A DNA stretch of 64,000 nucleotides from Hyphomicrobium sp. (GTDB lineage: Bacteria; Pseudomonadota; Alphaproteobacteria; Rhizobiales; Hyphomicrobiaceae). The translations under genes were made by a program, and so were the position numbers. Shown in pieces: positions 55,585-64,000 of this stretch; the stretch's first letter is position 1; the number at the start of each line of letters is the position of its first letter. The stretch spans positions 419,836 through 483,835 of the forward strand of contig JALHMJ010000002.1 in NCBI GenBank assembly GCA_022844105.1. The letters are read 5' to 3'. The notes under the pieces were generated by a model. That model saw only the letters and a program-made list of their open reading frames with translations. It was not told where the DNA came from and ran no database searches.

Positions 55585-56304
55585 TCAGGGCTTGGCTTTG
55601 TTCCCAAACAAAATGCGCTGTGCATCGGCGTCTTTCGACAGATCGATCTGCTGCGCTGTAAGGTCCGCGCCCACTGCCATTCCGCGCATGACACTTGGCC
55701 GCGCGCCCATACGCTCGATCCACGCTTTCACATTCGGAAACGTTTCCAGGTCCTGACCCTGCTGGCCCGCAATCTTGGCAAACGGATAAACCGCGATATC
55801 GGCGATCGAAAATTTGTCGGCGATGTAGTCGCGGCCTTCGAGCTGCTTGTCGAGAACGCCGTAAAGACGCTTCATCTCATTGGTGTAGCGATCGATGCCA
55901 TATTGGATCTTCTCCGGCGCATAATGCCGGAAGTGATGCGCCTGTCCCGCCATCGGGCCGAAACCTGAAACCTGCCAGAACAGCCATTCGTCGACCAGGA
56001 TGCGCGCCCGCTTGTCCTTGCCCCTGAGCCGTCCCGCCTTGCGCGCCAGATATTGCAAGATCGCGCCGCTCTCGAAAATGGACACGGGTTCGCCGCCCGG
56101 GCCATCGGGATCGACAATGACCGGCATTTTGTTGTTCGGCGAGATGGCGAGGTAGTCCGGCTTGAACTGATCCCCGCGCGTGATGTTTACTGGATGGATC
56201 GTGTATGGCAGTTCCAACTCTTCCAACGCGATGGAGATTTTCTGCCCATTCGGCGTCGGCCAGAAATAGAGCTCGATGGTCTTTTTGTCGTTCTTCTTGG
56301 ACAT
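55585..56304 (-). CDS. Glutathione S-transferase (Nu/YfcG-like)
   Basis: A 239-residue cytosolic enzyme. The thioredoxin-like N-terminal domain has the TPNGQKISIALEELELPYT segment of YfcG/Ure2p-like transferases and PNNKMPVIVDPDGPGGEPV with the cis-Pro, followed by IFESGAILQYLA. The helical C-terminal domain has DKQLEGRDYIADKFSIADIAVYPF. Such enzymes act in disulfide reduction or detoxification. It is followed on the same strand, 18 bp away, by a quinone oxidoreductase gene upstream, suggesting a shared redox transcript. Confidence 0.9.
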   Translation of the reverse strand: MSKKNDKKTIELYFWPTPNGQKISIALEELELPYTIHPVNITRGDQFKPDYLAISPNNKMPVIVDPDGPGGEPVSIFESGAILQYLARKAGRLRGKDKRARILVDEWLFWQVSGFGPMAGQAHHFRHYAPEKIQYGIDRYTNEMKRLYGVLDKQLEGRDYIADKFSIADIAVYPFAKIAGQQGQDLETFPNVKAWIERMGARPSVMRGMAVGADLTAQQIDLSKDADAQRILFGNKAKP

Positions 56305-56322
56305 GACGCACCCATAATGTGT

Positions 56323-57291
56323 CTAGGGGATGAGAATCGACGACCCGCTGGTCTGACGTGCTTCAAGGTCACGATGGGCTTGCGCGGCTTCGCCCAGCGC
56401 GTAACGCCGGTTAATGTGGATCGTGATTGAGCCGGCCGCGACCTGCGCGAAAAGATCGGCTGCATTGGCGCGCAAGGCCTCCGGCGTCGCGGTATAGGAC
56501 ATCAGTGACGGCCGCGTCGCATACAGCGACCCCTTCAGCATCGTCAATTCGAACGGGGGGACGGGACCGGACGCATTCCCGAAGCTGACCCACAGTCCCT
56601 TCGGCCGCAAACAGTCGAGTGAAGCGGGAAAGGTATCTCTCCCGACGGAATCGAACACCACATCGCAGCCCTTACCGTTCGTAATCTCCCGCACCCGCTC
56701 GACGAAATTCTCACGCTTGTAGTCGATGACGTGCGCGCACCCGTTCGCCAGCGCAAGTTCAGCTTTTTCGGCCGACCCGACGGTGCCGATCATGGTCGCA
56801 CCGAGCGCCTTGGCCCATTGGCAGGCAATCAGACCAACGCCGCCCGCCGCGGCATGAAACAGCATCACAGTCCCCGGACGCACATCGAAGGTCTCACGGA
56901 ACAGAAATCGCACCGTCATGCCCTGGAGCATCATCGCCGCAGCGCTATCATACGAGATAGCATCGGGCAGCGGGACGAGACGATCTGCGCGGATGTTTCG
57001 CTCCTCCGCGTAGCCACCCAGCTCGGTGCCGTACGCGACCCGGTCGCCGGGATAGACGGAAGTCACGCCCGGGCCGACGGCAACGACATCGCCGGCCCCC
57101 TCCATGCCGAGCACCGCAGGCAGGCCGGCGAGTTTGTACAGACCCGACCGCTGGTAGGTATCGATGAAATTGAGCCCGATTGCGCGCTGCCGAATTTGGA
57201 CTTCGCCGGCACCCGGTGGCGGCAAATCGATCTCTTCGAACGCGAGGACCTCAGGTCCCCCTGTCGCATGAACGCGAATCGCGCCTACCAT
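56323..57291 (-). CDS. qor: NADPH:quinone oxidoreductase (zinc-independent MDR)
   Basis: A 322-residue medium-chain dehydrogenase/reductase. The quinone-oxidoreductase hallmarks are IGLNFIDTYQRSGLY, GMEGAGDVVAVGPGV, GDRVAYGTELGGYAEE and the Rossmann motif HAAAGGVGLIACQWAKALGA. The zinc-ligand residues of alcohol dehydrogenases are absent, as expected. It reduces quinones or enones with NADPH in the cytosol. It heads a likely two-gene transcript with the glutathione transferase and is divergent from the next lipoprotein gene. Confidence 0.92.
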   Translation of the reverse strand: MVGAIRVHATGGPEVLAFEEIDLPPPGAGEVQIRQRAIGLNFIDTYQRSGLYKLAGLPAVLGMEGAGDVVAVGPGVTSVYPGDRVAYGTELGGYAEERNIRADRLVPLPDAISYDSAAAMMLQGMTVRFLFRETFDVRPGTVMLFHAAAGGVGLIACQWAKALGATMIGTVGSAEKAELALANGCAHVIDYKRENFVERVREITNGKGCDVVFDSVGRDTFPASLDCLRPKGLWVSFGNASGPVPPFELTMLKGSLYATRPSLMSYTATPEALRANAADLFAQVAAGSITIHINRRYALGEAAQAHRDLEARQTSGSSILIP

Positions 57292-57453
57292 TTCACGTCC
57301 TCGGACCTTGCAGAACCGCGGCCTGGCACTCGGCTGCTGTTGTTATGCGGCTCTACGGCAACGCCAAAATCTCAGCGGCACCATCCCGCCTTGACCGCGC
57401 CATGACCGACCCATAAGCGCAGATTGACTGAAACGCCAGGAGCCAAGGCAGCC

Positions 57454-57918
57454 ATGCCGCCCAATCGTCCTTTTGCGGCTCATGGCCATGTCCTCGTCAT
57501 GGGCGGGCTCCTCGTCTGCTGCACGGCCATCCTGGCGGCCTGCAGCGGCAACGGCGTCACCGTCACAACACCAGGCGCCGGCCTGAAATGCGTCGACGAT
57601 AGCCCAAATTGCATCGCCGAACGCCAGGCCACGATGAAAGCGATGCTCAACGATCAAAGTCGTGGCTGGGTTGCCCAGCGCCCAGATGCCGCGGCTTACG
57701 CCTCCGGTGTCCGTCTTTTCGCCTTTAAATCCAAAAAGAAAGAGCTGAGTTGTGCCGAACTCCAGGCCGGCAAACGCGAGGCCGACTCCGGCCCTGCGGT
57801 TCTGCGTGCCCCTGGTAATGGCCTAACGCATTCCCAAGTATCGCGCGGCGTGATCTTGGCTCACGAAGTCAGTCGCGAATTGAGTCGCGAACTGAGCCGG
57901 CGTTGCGGCCAGTCCTGA
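57454..57918 (+). CDS. Lipoprotein of unknown function (154 aa)
   Basis: A 154-residue lipoprotein. The signal (VMGGLLVCCTAILAAC) ends in lipobox LAAC. The mature domain has four further Cys, CVDDSPNC early and CAEL and C near the end, which may pair. The segment ERQATMKAMLNDQSRGWVAQRPDAAAYASGVRLFAF looks helical and conserved. The tail contains the repeated SRELSRELSRRC. The start at 57454 has AAGG just upstream. An earlier TTG at 57424 is less likely. Function unknown. Confidence 0.7.
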   Translation: MPPNRPFAAHGHVLVMGGLLVCCTAILAACSGNGVTVTTPGAGLKCVDDSPNCIAERQATMKAMLNDQSRGWVAQRPDAAAYASGVRLFAFKSKKKELSCAELQAGKREADSGPAVLRAPGNGLTHSQVSRGVILAHEVSRELSRELSRRCGQS

Positions 57919-57950
57919 ACCGAGGCGGAGCCGATCATTGGGAAGTTCCA

Positions 57951-57980
57951 TGGACCTGATCCAATGTCCGCCCTTATAAT
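57951..57980 (+). promoter_or_regulatory. Probable sigma-70-type promoter of the DedA gene
   Basis: A perfect -10, TATAAT, at 57975-57980, and a -35 TGGACC at 57951-57956 with an 18-bp spacer. The DedA start codon is 71 bp downstream. Confidence 0.45.
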
Positions 57981-58050
57981 CCCGTCTTCAAACGGGCACG
58001 ATGCAGCCGAAAAAGAAGGGGTGCCCAGTGAATAGAATGAAAGCGATTGC

Positions 58051-59076
58051 ATGACCGTGCAGGGGTTCGTCGAACTGATTGTGGACTTCGTCAAGACGCA
58101 TGAAGAGTGGGCTATTACGGTCGCTTTCCTCGTCGCGTTTGCGGAAAGTTTCTGCTTCCTCTCGATTTTGTGGCCGGGTACCGCCATTTTAATTGGCATC
58201 ACGGCACTGCTTGCCGCCAGTGGCGCCGACCAGTCGATCGTGATCCCCTCCATCATCGCCGCCGGTCTCGGCGGCACGCTCGGTTACGCGGTCTCTTACT
58301 GGATCGGTCTCTATTTCAAAGACAGCATCCCGCACATCTGGCCATTCAAGAACCGTCCCGACCTGATCCGCCAAGGCGAAGTATTCTTCGACAAATGGGG
58401 CGGCTGGGGGATTTTCGTCGGACACTTCTTCGGCCCGGTGCGAGCCGTCATCCCGGTGGTCGCCGGCATGTTTCGCATGCGCCAGCTTCCGTTCCAGATT
58501 GCCAACGCGAGCAGCGCCTTCATCTGGGCAGCAGGTGTCATCGCGCCCAGTTTTTTCGCGGTAACGTTCCGCGAAGAAATCATGGCTTTTGTCGGCGAGC
58601 ATCACCTCCTGATCGCCGGACTGTTGTTCGCCACCGCCTACCTGAACTCCATCCCGATGTCGCTGATGGCGATCCCAACCCTGATTCTCTTCACGGCACT
58701 CGGAGCCGTTTACTTCTACGCCGATGGCGATCCGCTGCTGGCCGTCGCAGCCGGCGTGTCCGGTGCCTTTATCGGCGATGTGCTGGCCTATCGTTCCGGA
58801 AAATTGCTGCCAGGGCAGGACCTGCACGACGTCTGGCCCAACAGCTGGAGTCCGAATTGCTCCGACAAGGCGGTGGTTTACATCACCGACCGGGGGGCCT
58901 TGGGGCTCATCCTGTCGAAGTTCCACACCACACTGCGGTCCTTCGCCCCACTTGGGGCCGGTGCCACGAACATGCCCATCGGCATTTTCTTGCTCGCCGG
59001 GCTCACATCCTGCGTCATCTGGACCGTCCTGCTTCTGGCACCGGTCCCCCTCATCAAAGCCCTGATCGGCGGTTGA
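58051..59076 (+). CDS. DedA-family membrane protein with internal duplication
   Basis: A 341-residue polytopic membrane protein. The first copy, about 5-195, is a canonical DedA/SNARE-associated protein (WPGTAILIGITALLAASGAD, SYWIGLYFKDSIPHIWPF, HFFGPVRAVIPVVAGMFRM). The second, about 195-341, repeats the fold in divergent form (ILFTALGAVYFYADGDPLLA, DVLAYRSGKLLPG, SKFHTTLRSFAPLGAGATNM), with FxGPxR changed to FHTTLR. DedA proteins affect membrane integrity, proton-dependent phospholipid recycling and drug tolerance. Single-copy DedA proteins are around 200 residues, so this is a fusion or tandem duplication. Confidence 0.85.
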   Translation: MTVQGFVELIVDFVKTHEEWAITVAFLVAFAESFCFLSILWPGTAILIGITALLAASGADQSIVIPSIIAAGLGGTLGYAVSYWIGLYFKDSIPHIWPFKNRPDLIRQGEVFFDKWGGWGIFVGHFFGPVRAVIPVVAGMFRMRQLPFQIANASSAFIWAAGVIAPSFFAVTFREEIMAFVGEHHLLIAGLLFATAYLNSIPMSLMAIPTLILFTALGAVYFYADGDPLLAVAAGVSGAFIGDVLAYRSGKLLPGQDLHDVWPNSWSPNCSDKAVVYITDRGALGLILSKFHTTLRSFAPLGAGATNMPIGIFLLAGLTSCVIWTVLLLAPVPLIKALIGG

Positions 59077-59180
59077 GACTTGCCAGCCGGAGCCTCCTGG
59101 CCTAGACGAGGCGCTTCCCATTCGAAGGGGAGCGCCATCGCGCCTGCCCCTGTATCCCTATCGCCCGAAGGATCAAATCC

Positions 59181-59339
59181 ATGACCGCCCGCAGCGCCCG
59201 CAACGTCGAGACCCAAAAGAAGAAGGCCCGCCGCGCTATTCCGCGCCCCAAGACCACGCGCATTCTGGGCAACACCGCCGGCGCCCGCAAGCGTCTCAAG
59301 AAGGCCGCCGGCCTCGCGCGCGGCAAGGCCAAGGCTTAA
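59181..59339 (+). CDS. Small highly basic protein of unknown function (52 aa)
   Basis: Too short for routine ORF calling. A 52-codon frame with AAGGA eight bases upstream of the ATG. Composition is 9 Arg and 9 Lys against a single Glu, Ala-rich (TARSARNVETQKKKARRAIP, RKRLKKAAGLARGKAKA). This suggests a nucleic-acid or ribosome-associated protein. It lies 104 bp after the DedA gene and 138 bp before convergent gatB. No known family recognised. Confidence 0.55.
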   Translation: MTARSARNVETQKKKARRAIPRPKTTRILGNTAGARKRLKKAAGLARGKAKA

Positions 59340-59429
59340 ATCAAGCCGCGCCGACACACTCCTTCATCAACGCGTTGGTCGCACATGTTCGTCGAGAACC
59401 GTGTGGCGTGCTGTCATGCGGCCCGCGTC

Positions 59430-59451
59430 CATCCGCACTCAAGTGCGGATG
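59430..59451. terminator. Bidirectional hairpin between the small basic protein gene and gatB
   Basis: A 10-bp perfect inverted repeat CATCCGCACT/AGTGCGGATG with a CA centre sits between two convergent genes, about 90 bp past one stop and 27 bp past the other. There is no T-run, so termination is only likely. Confidence 0.4.
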
Positions 59452-59477
59452 CCGGCGCTGGCGTACCTATCTCCGGT

Positions 59478-60944
59478 CTATTCGATGCCGAGCTTGGTCT
59501 TCAGGATGTCGCTGACCGCCGATGGGTTGGCCTTCCCGCCCGACGACTTCATGACCTGACCGACAAACCAGCCGAGCAGGTTCGGTTTCAACTTGGCCTG
59601 TTCGGCCTTGTCCGGGTTGGCCGCAATGATTTCGTCCACGGCCTTCTCGATGGCGCCGGTATCGGTTACCTGCTTCATCCCGCGCGTCTCGACGATTTCC
59701 GCCGGATCGCCGCCCTCGGTCCACAAAATCTCGAACAGATCCTTGGCAATCTTGCCCGAGATGACGCCCGATGAAATGAGTTCGACCAGCCCACCGAGCT
59801 GCTTGGCCGAAACCGGTGAGTGCTCGATGTCCCGGCCTTCCTTATTCATGCGCCCGAAAAGTTCGTTGATCACCCAGTTGGCGGCCGTCTTGCCATCCCG
59901 CCCGGTGGCCACCGCCTCGAAATAATCAGCGCTCTCGCGTTCGGCCACGAGGACGCTGGCGTCGTAAGCCGACAGGCCATAATCCGTCATGAACCGCGCC
60001 CGCTTCTCGTCCGGCAGCTCAGGCAAATCTTTGGCGAGATCGTCGACCCAGCCCTGCTCCAATTCGAGTGGCAGCAGATCGGGATCGGGGAAATAACGAT
60101 AATCATGCGCCTCTTCCTTGGACCGCATCGACCGTGTCTCGCCCCGGCCCGGATCGAACAGCCGCGTCTCCTGGCTGATTTTGCCCCCGTCTTCGAGGAT
60201 GTCGATCTGCCGTCGCGCCTCCACTTCGATCGCTTGCCCAATAAACCGGATCGAGTTGACGTTCTTGATCTCGCAGCGCGTGCCGAGCGGCTCACCGGGC
60301 TTGCGCACCGAAACGTTGACGTCGGCGCGCAGGTTGCCCTTTTCCATGTCGCCGTCGGAGGTCCCGAGGTAGCGCAGGATCGTGCGCAGCTTCGTCACGT
60401 AGGCCTGCGCCTCTTTGGCCGATCTGAGATCCGGCTTCGACACAATCTCCATCAGCGCCACGCCGGACCGATTGAGATCAACGTAGGAGTAATCCGGGTG
60501 TTGGTCATGAATCGACTTGCCCGCATCCTGTTCCAGATGCAGTCGCTCGATGCCAACCGTCTTCGTCTCGCCTTCGACTTCGATCTCGACCTCGCCTTCG
60601 CCGACGATCGGATGCTTGTATTGCGAAATCTGATAGCCTTGCGGAAGGTCGGGGTAGAAGTAGTTTTTCCGGTCGAAAATACTGCGCAGATGGATCTCGG
60701 CCTTGAGGCCGAGCCCCGTGCGAACCGCCTGCGCCACGCATGCCTCGTTGATCACCGGCAGCATGCCGGGCATCGCCGCATCCACGAGCGAAACATGGCT
60801 GTTGGGTTCGCCGCCGAACGCGGTCGCCGATCCGGAAAAAAGCTTCGACCGCGAGGCCACCTGCGCATGGACCTCCATGCCAATGACCACTTCCCAGTCA
60901 CCGGTTCCACCGCGAATGAGCTTCGATGTCTGCGCGCGCGCCAT
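59478..60944 (-). CDS. gatB: Asp-tRNA(Asn)/Glu-tRNA(Gln) amidotransferase subunit B
   Basis: A 488-residue subunit of the GatCAB complex, which converts mischarged Glu-tRNA(Gln) and Asp-tRNA(Asn) to the correct amides. The kinase-like domain has [40 protein letters not shown] and [19 protein letters not shown]. The helical tail domain binding tRNA is about 350-488 ([38 protein letters not shown]). gatA and gatC are not adjacent here. Confidence 0.96.
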   Translation of the reverse strand: MARAQTSKLIRGGTGDWEVVIGMEVHAQVASRSKLFSGSATAFGGEPNSHVSLVDAAMPGMLPVINEACVAQAVRTGLGLKAEIHLRSIFDRKNYFYPDLPQGYQISQYKHPIVGEGEVEIEVEGETKTVGIERLHLEQDAGKSIHDQHPDYSYVDLNRSGVALMEIVSKPDLRSAKEAQAYVTKLRTILRYLGTSDGDMEKGNLRADVNVSVRKPGEPLGTRCEIKNVNSIRFIGQAIEVEARRQIDILEDGGKISQETRLFDPGRGETRSMRSKEEAHDYRYFPDPDLLPLELEQGWVDDLAKDLPELPDEKRARFMTDYGLSAYDASVLVAERESADYFEAVATGRDGKTAANWVINELFGRMNKEGRDIEHSPVSAKQLGGLVELISSGVISGKIAKDLFEILWTEGGDPAEIVETRGMKQVTDTGAIEKAVDEIIAANPDKAEQAKLKPNLLGWFVGQVMKSSGGKANPSAVSDILKTKLGIE

Positions 60945-61045
60945 GGCTCGTGTCCTGCCTCGTATCGTGATGGGGAGTAGCTGCGTTTTGGGTTATCGCA
61001 CTGAGACCCGTCAAGCAACCGCGAGCGGCGATCAGGCCAGCGATC

Positions 61046-62017
61046 TCACCGCGTCGGCGCGAGATATTTCAACGCTGCGGTCGAGACTGCGCCGCCAACA
61101 ACACAGGGGATGCCGAGTTGCACCTGCCCCATCGCGCTTGCAGCAACACACCCCAGCGCCAAGACCGTCTGCCCGGCCTGTCCCCACCATGAATAGTTGC
61201 GCGCGCTTTCCGGACCCTTCGCCTTCAATTCGTCGATGGCGGCCACGGCATCCCGCCGGATCTTTGCCGTCTCGAACGTCTCCGCCGCCAGGATGACTTC
61301 GCGCAGCTGCGTCCGCGCCACTTCGCTCGGCTGCAGGTTCATTTGGTCCTTCAAAACGTCGAGCAGATCCTTATCGCGGGTGGCGTTTGTCGCCAGCGTC
61401 CACTTGGCCATCGCGGCGATCGTCAGCTTCTCGACGCTATCGCCTTCCTTCATCCACGCCAGCGCCGACACGATCCGTCCAATCGCGGGTTCCGATCCAC
61501 TGCCGAAGTAATAGCCCCAATGGCTGTCGAGCACGAAAGACCCCTCGTCCAACGGCAGTTCGAATAGCGTTTTGCCGTCGCCATAGAGATACTTTTCAAT
61601 CAGCAACTGCCGCGCCGGCATTCTCTCCGAAAAGGCCGACAGCAACGGCTTCCAGTTCGACAAGCCCGAAAATGCGATTGCCTTGATCAGGATGACCTGA
61701 TCCTCAGGCGGCATGGGAAACATCTCAGCGATGAGTTTGGGTGCGGCATCTGGATTGGTCGCAAGCACCCCGGCTATAAAGCCGACGTGCAGCCCTGACT
61801 GGTCGAGATCCCGCAACAGTCCGAACTCACCCATGGCGCGAACGGCATCCGGAAGCTTATGAGGTTCCGGTTCGGCTCGGTATCCGTTTTCCCACTTGAG
61901 GACGGCTTCCGCCCGCGGAAATGGCGCTTCGACCGCACGCGGCTTTTTCGATGCCGCCGCAGCCAGCACGGGGACACACATCAAAACCACAGCCATGATC
62001 CGCGCCACAACGCGCAT
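61046..62017 (-). CDS. Secreted protein of unknown function (323 aa)
   Basis: A 323-residue protein with a signal peptide ([18 protein letters not shown]) and a mostly helical mature part, with [28 protein letters not shown] and [47 protein letters not shown] segment lies in the middle. A C-terminal hydrophobic pair ([38 protein letters not shown]) may be membrane-associated. I recognise no catalytic motif. It lies between gatB and divergent uvrC. Confidence 0.72.
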   Translation of the reverse strand: MRVVARIMAVVLMCVPVLAAAASKKPRAVEAPFPRAEAVLKWENGYRAEPEPHKLPDAVRAMGEFGLLRDLDQSGLHVGFIAGVLATNPDAAPKLIAEMFPMPPEDQVILIKAIAFSGLSNWKPLLSAFSERMPARQLLIEKYLYGDGKTLFELPLDEGSFVLDSHWGYYFGSGSEPAIGRIVSALAWMKEGDSVEKLTIAAMAKWTLATNATRDKDLLDVLKDQMNLQPSEVARTQLREVILAAETFETAKIRRDAVAAIDELKAKGPESARNYSWWGQAGQTVLALGCVAASAMGQVQLGIPCVVGGAVSTAALKYLAPTR

Positions 62018-62162
62018 GATCCCCTCCGCCAGTTGTGCAAGGACAGGCGGCCCAGGCCATGGCGCTTTTGTGGCGCGCGCTGCTGAACACGACAGCGAAC
62101 CCCGTCAGTCCACCCGGACCCGGCGTCTTGACCTCGCCGCCAGACAAGACGATGTAGCGTCC

Positions 62163-64000
62163 ATGTCCGACAACCCGACAGAACTCACACCCGAAGTAGC
62201 CAGCCCGGCAAACGGCGTGGCGACGGGCCCCGGAGTTATCGCCGGCTACCTGCGAACCTTGGTCTCGCAGCCGGGCGTCTACCGCATGCTCGATACGCAA
62301 GGCACCGTCATCTACGTTGGCAAGGCGCGCAACCTGAAGGCCCGCGTGTCGAATTATGCCCGCGGCAACGGTCACAGCAATCGCATCGCCCGGATGATTT
62401 CGCTCACGGCGTCGATGGAATTCGTCACCGTCCGCACCGAAGCCGAAGCCCTCCTTCTCGAAGCCAACCTGATCAAACGATTCAAGCCGCGCTTTAACGT
62501 GTTGATGCGCGACGACAAGTCATTTCCATATATTCTGATCCGCCGCGACACGCCTGCCCCGCAGATCGTCAAGCACCGCGGCGCCCGCACCATCAAGGGC
62601 GACTACTTCGGGCCGTTCGCCTCCGCCGGCGCCGTCTCCCGCGCCATCAGCATGCTGCAGCGCGCTTTCCTGCTGCGCTCGTGCTCCGATAGCGTTTTCG
62701 AAGGCCGCACCCGGCCGTGCCTGCTGTTCCAGATCAAGCGCTGCGCCGGTCCCTGCACGCACGAAATTCCTGACACCGAATATCAGGCGCTTGTTGACCA
62801 GGCCGCCCTCTTCCTTCGTGGCGAAAGCCAATCCGTGCGTGAAATGTACCAGCGCCTGATGCAGGAAGCATCCGACGCGCTTGAATTCGAACGCGCTGCG
62901 AAATTCCGAAACCGTTTATGGGCACTGGCTCACGTCCAGGCCGACCAATCGATCAATCCCGATAACATCGACGAAGCCGACGTCTTTGCCGCCCATCAGG
63001 AGGGCGGCCAGACCTGCATCCAGGTTTTCTTCTTCCGCGCCGGGCAGAACTGGGGCAACCGCGCCTACTACCCCAAGGCCGACAAATCGGTTCCGGTCGA
63101 AGACGTCTTCGCCTCGTTCATCGCCCAGTTCTACGACGACAAGCCCGTGCCGCGACTTCTCTTGATCAGCCACGATTTCGAAGACCGTGCCCTCATGGCC
63201 GAAGCGCTGTCGACCAAAGCCGACCGCAAGGTTGAGATCCGTGTTCCCACACGCGGCACGAAATCGGGGCTCGTGGAACATGCGCTATCCAATGCGAAGG
63301 AAGCGCTTGGCCGAAAACTGGCTGAAACCTCTTCACAAACGCGGCTGCTCGAAGGGGTGCAGGAGCGGTTCGGCCTTCCCGAATGCCCACGCCGCATCGA
63401 AGTCTATGACAATAGCCACATCTCCGGCAGCAACGCCGTCGGCGCGATGATCGTCGCCGGTCCCGAGGGGTTCGTCAAAAGCGCCTACCGCAAGTTCAAC
63501 ATTAAATCGCCCGACACCGCGCCCGGCGATGATTACGCGATGATGCGCGAAGTCCTGACCCGGCGCTTCAAGCGGCTGGCCGAAACAACCGCGGCACCTG
63601 CACCGGCCGAACCCGGTGCCGACCCAGAACCGATGTTTCCCGACCGTCCCGATCTCGTTGTTATCGACGGCGGAGCCGGCCAGCTTAGCGTCGCCCAGCA
63701 GGTGCTCGCCGAGGTCGGTCTTGAGGATATTCCGCTCGTCGGCGTCGCCAAAGGCCCCGACCGCGATGCCGGCCGCGAGCACTTTCACGTTCCCGGCAAC
63801 CTGCAATCGTTCATGCTCGAATCGCGCGACCCTGTGCTCTACTTCATCCAGCGTTTGCGCGACGAAGCCCACCGCTTCGCCATCGGAACCCATCGCGCCA
63901 AACGATCGAAGGCTATCGGTGTTAATCCTTTGGACGAGATCGACGGTATCGGCCCGTCGCGCCGCCGCGCCCTGCTCAATCACTTCGGCTCGGCAAAATC
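62163..64000 (+). CDS. uvrC: UvrABC excinuclease subunit C, 3'-truncated by window edge
   Basis: Nucleotide-excision-repair nuclease that cuts both sides of a lesion. At least 612 residues are present and the frame is open to the right edge. Domains in order: a GIY-YIG nuclease ([31 protein letters not shown]), four-Cys iron-sulfur region residues ([23 protein letters not shown]), a UVR/UvrB-binding motif ([23 protein letters not shown]) and an RNase-H-like endonuclease ([20 protein letters not shown]). A helix-hairpin-helix ([20 protein letters not shown]) ends at the edge. Only a few final residues are missing. The start ATG at 62163 is not preceded by a strong ribosome site. Confidence 0.96.
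   Translation, partial: MSDNPTELTPEVASPANGVATGPGVIAGYLRTLVSQPGVYRMLDTQGTVIYVGKARNLKARVSNYARGNGHSNRIARMISLTASMEFVTVRTEAEALLLEANLIKRFKPRFNVLMRDDKSFPYILIRRDTPAPQIVKHRGARTIKGDYFGPFASAGAVSRAISMLQRAFLLRSCSDSVFEGRTRPCLLFQIKRCAGPCTHEIPDTEYQALVDQAALFLRGESQSVREMYQRLMQEASDALEFERAAKFRNRLWALAHVQADQSINPDNIDEADVFAAHQEGGQTCIQVFFFRAGQNWGNRAYYPKADKSVPVEDVFASFIAQFYDDKPVPRLLLISHDFEDRALMAEALSTKADRKVEIRVPTRGTKSGLVEHALSNAKEALGRKLAETSSQTRLLEGVQERFGLPECPRRIEVYDNSHISGSNAVGAMIVAGPEGFVKSAYRKFNIKSPDTAPGDDYAMMREVLTRRFKRLAETTAAPAPAEPGADPEPMFPDRPDLVVIDGGAGQLSVAQQVLAEVGLEDIPLVGVAKGPDRDAGREHFHVPGNLQSFMLESRDPVLYFIQRLRDEAHRFAIGTHRAKRSKAIGVNPLDEIDGIGPSRRRALLNHFGSAK

Overview
The window reads as chromosomal DNA of an alphaproteobacterium, most likely order Hyphomicrobiales (Rhizobiales) and possibly a Hyphomicrobiaceae-like lineage. 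The order is inferred from a circularly permuted two-piece tmRNA gene next to an alpha-type SspB, an ffs-dnaX-ybaB gene order with recR close by, a UPF0314/DUF2585 protein, an hflK-hflC-DUF2065-degP run, and a DnaX without its zinc module. The genus cannot be fixed from the sequence alone. Base composition is GC-rich and fairly even. I see no transposase, integrase, phage gene or CRISPR array. Nearly everything is vertically inherited housekeeping and envelope biology.

Layout. 0-4 kb: the end of a polysaccharide locus (flippase, glycosyltransferase), a small unknown protein and an outer-membrane-like protein. 4-10 kb: a TonB-dependent receptor facing a divergent unit (unknown secreted protein, exbB, exbD, tonB). 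9.8-12.7 kb: a cytoplasmic histidine kinase followed closely by a HerA-type ATPase. 12.7-21.4 kb, all minus strand: psd-pssA-rfbC, then a CPBP protease-like protein, thyA, folA, hflK, hflC, DUF2065 and a Do-type protease. 21.5-22.9 kb: permuted ssrA, sspB and a small unknown. 23.2-31.5 kb, plus strand: fumC, a copper-type P-ATPase, sbcD and sbcC. 31.5-40.8 kb, minus strand: truA, a small secreted protein, fmt, def, a glycosyltransferase, a MATE exporter, recR, UPF0314, ybaB, dnaX and the SRP RNA. 40.9-45.1 kb, plus strand: lspA, a lipoprotein and an M16 peptidase pair. 45.1-48.4 kb: lipA, an exported superoxide dismutase and a VIT-family iron/manganese transporter, with two structured C-rich-loop RNA candidates in the gaps. 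48.4-53.5 kb: a sulfate uptake operon (binding protein, cysT, cysW, cysA) ending in its CysB-like regulator. 53.7-64 kb: tRNA-Ser(GCU), several small secreted proteins or lipoproteins, a glutathione transferase, a quinone oxidoreductase, a double DedA protein, a 52-residue basic protein, gatB, an unknown secreted protein and a truncated uvrC.

How they fit together. The TonB unit energises outer-membrane uptake. ssrA and sspB sit side by side and act in one pathway: tagging on stalled ribosomes and delivery of tagged proteins to ClpXP. HflKC and the Do protease cover membrane and periplasmic protein quality control. LspA would mature the lipoprotein encoded just downstream of it.

The observations I rate highest are two putative small RNAs at about 45.2-45.36 kb (+) and 47.38-47.52 kb (-) built from hairpins with C-rich, anti-Shine-Dalgarno-like loops; a 99-bp near-identical duplication in the dnaX leader; the ssrA-sspB adjacency; the histidine kinase-HerA pair; and a DedA protein with an internal duplication. 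None is proven from sequence alone.
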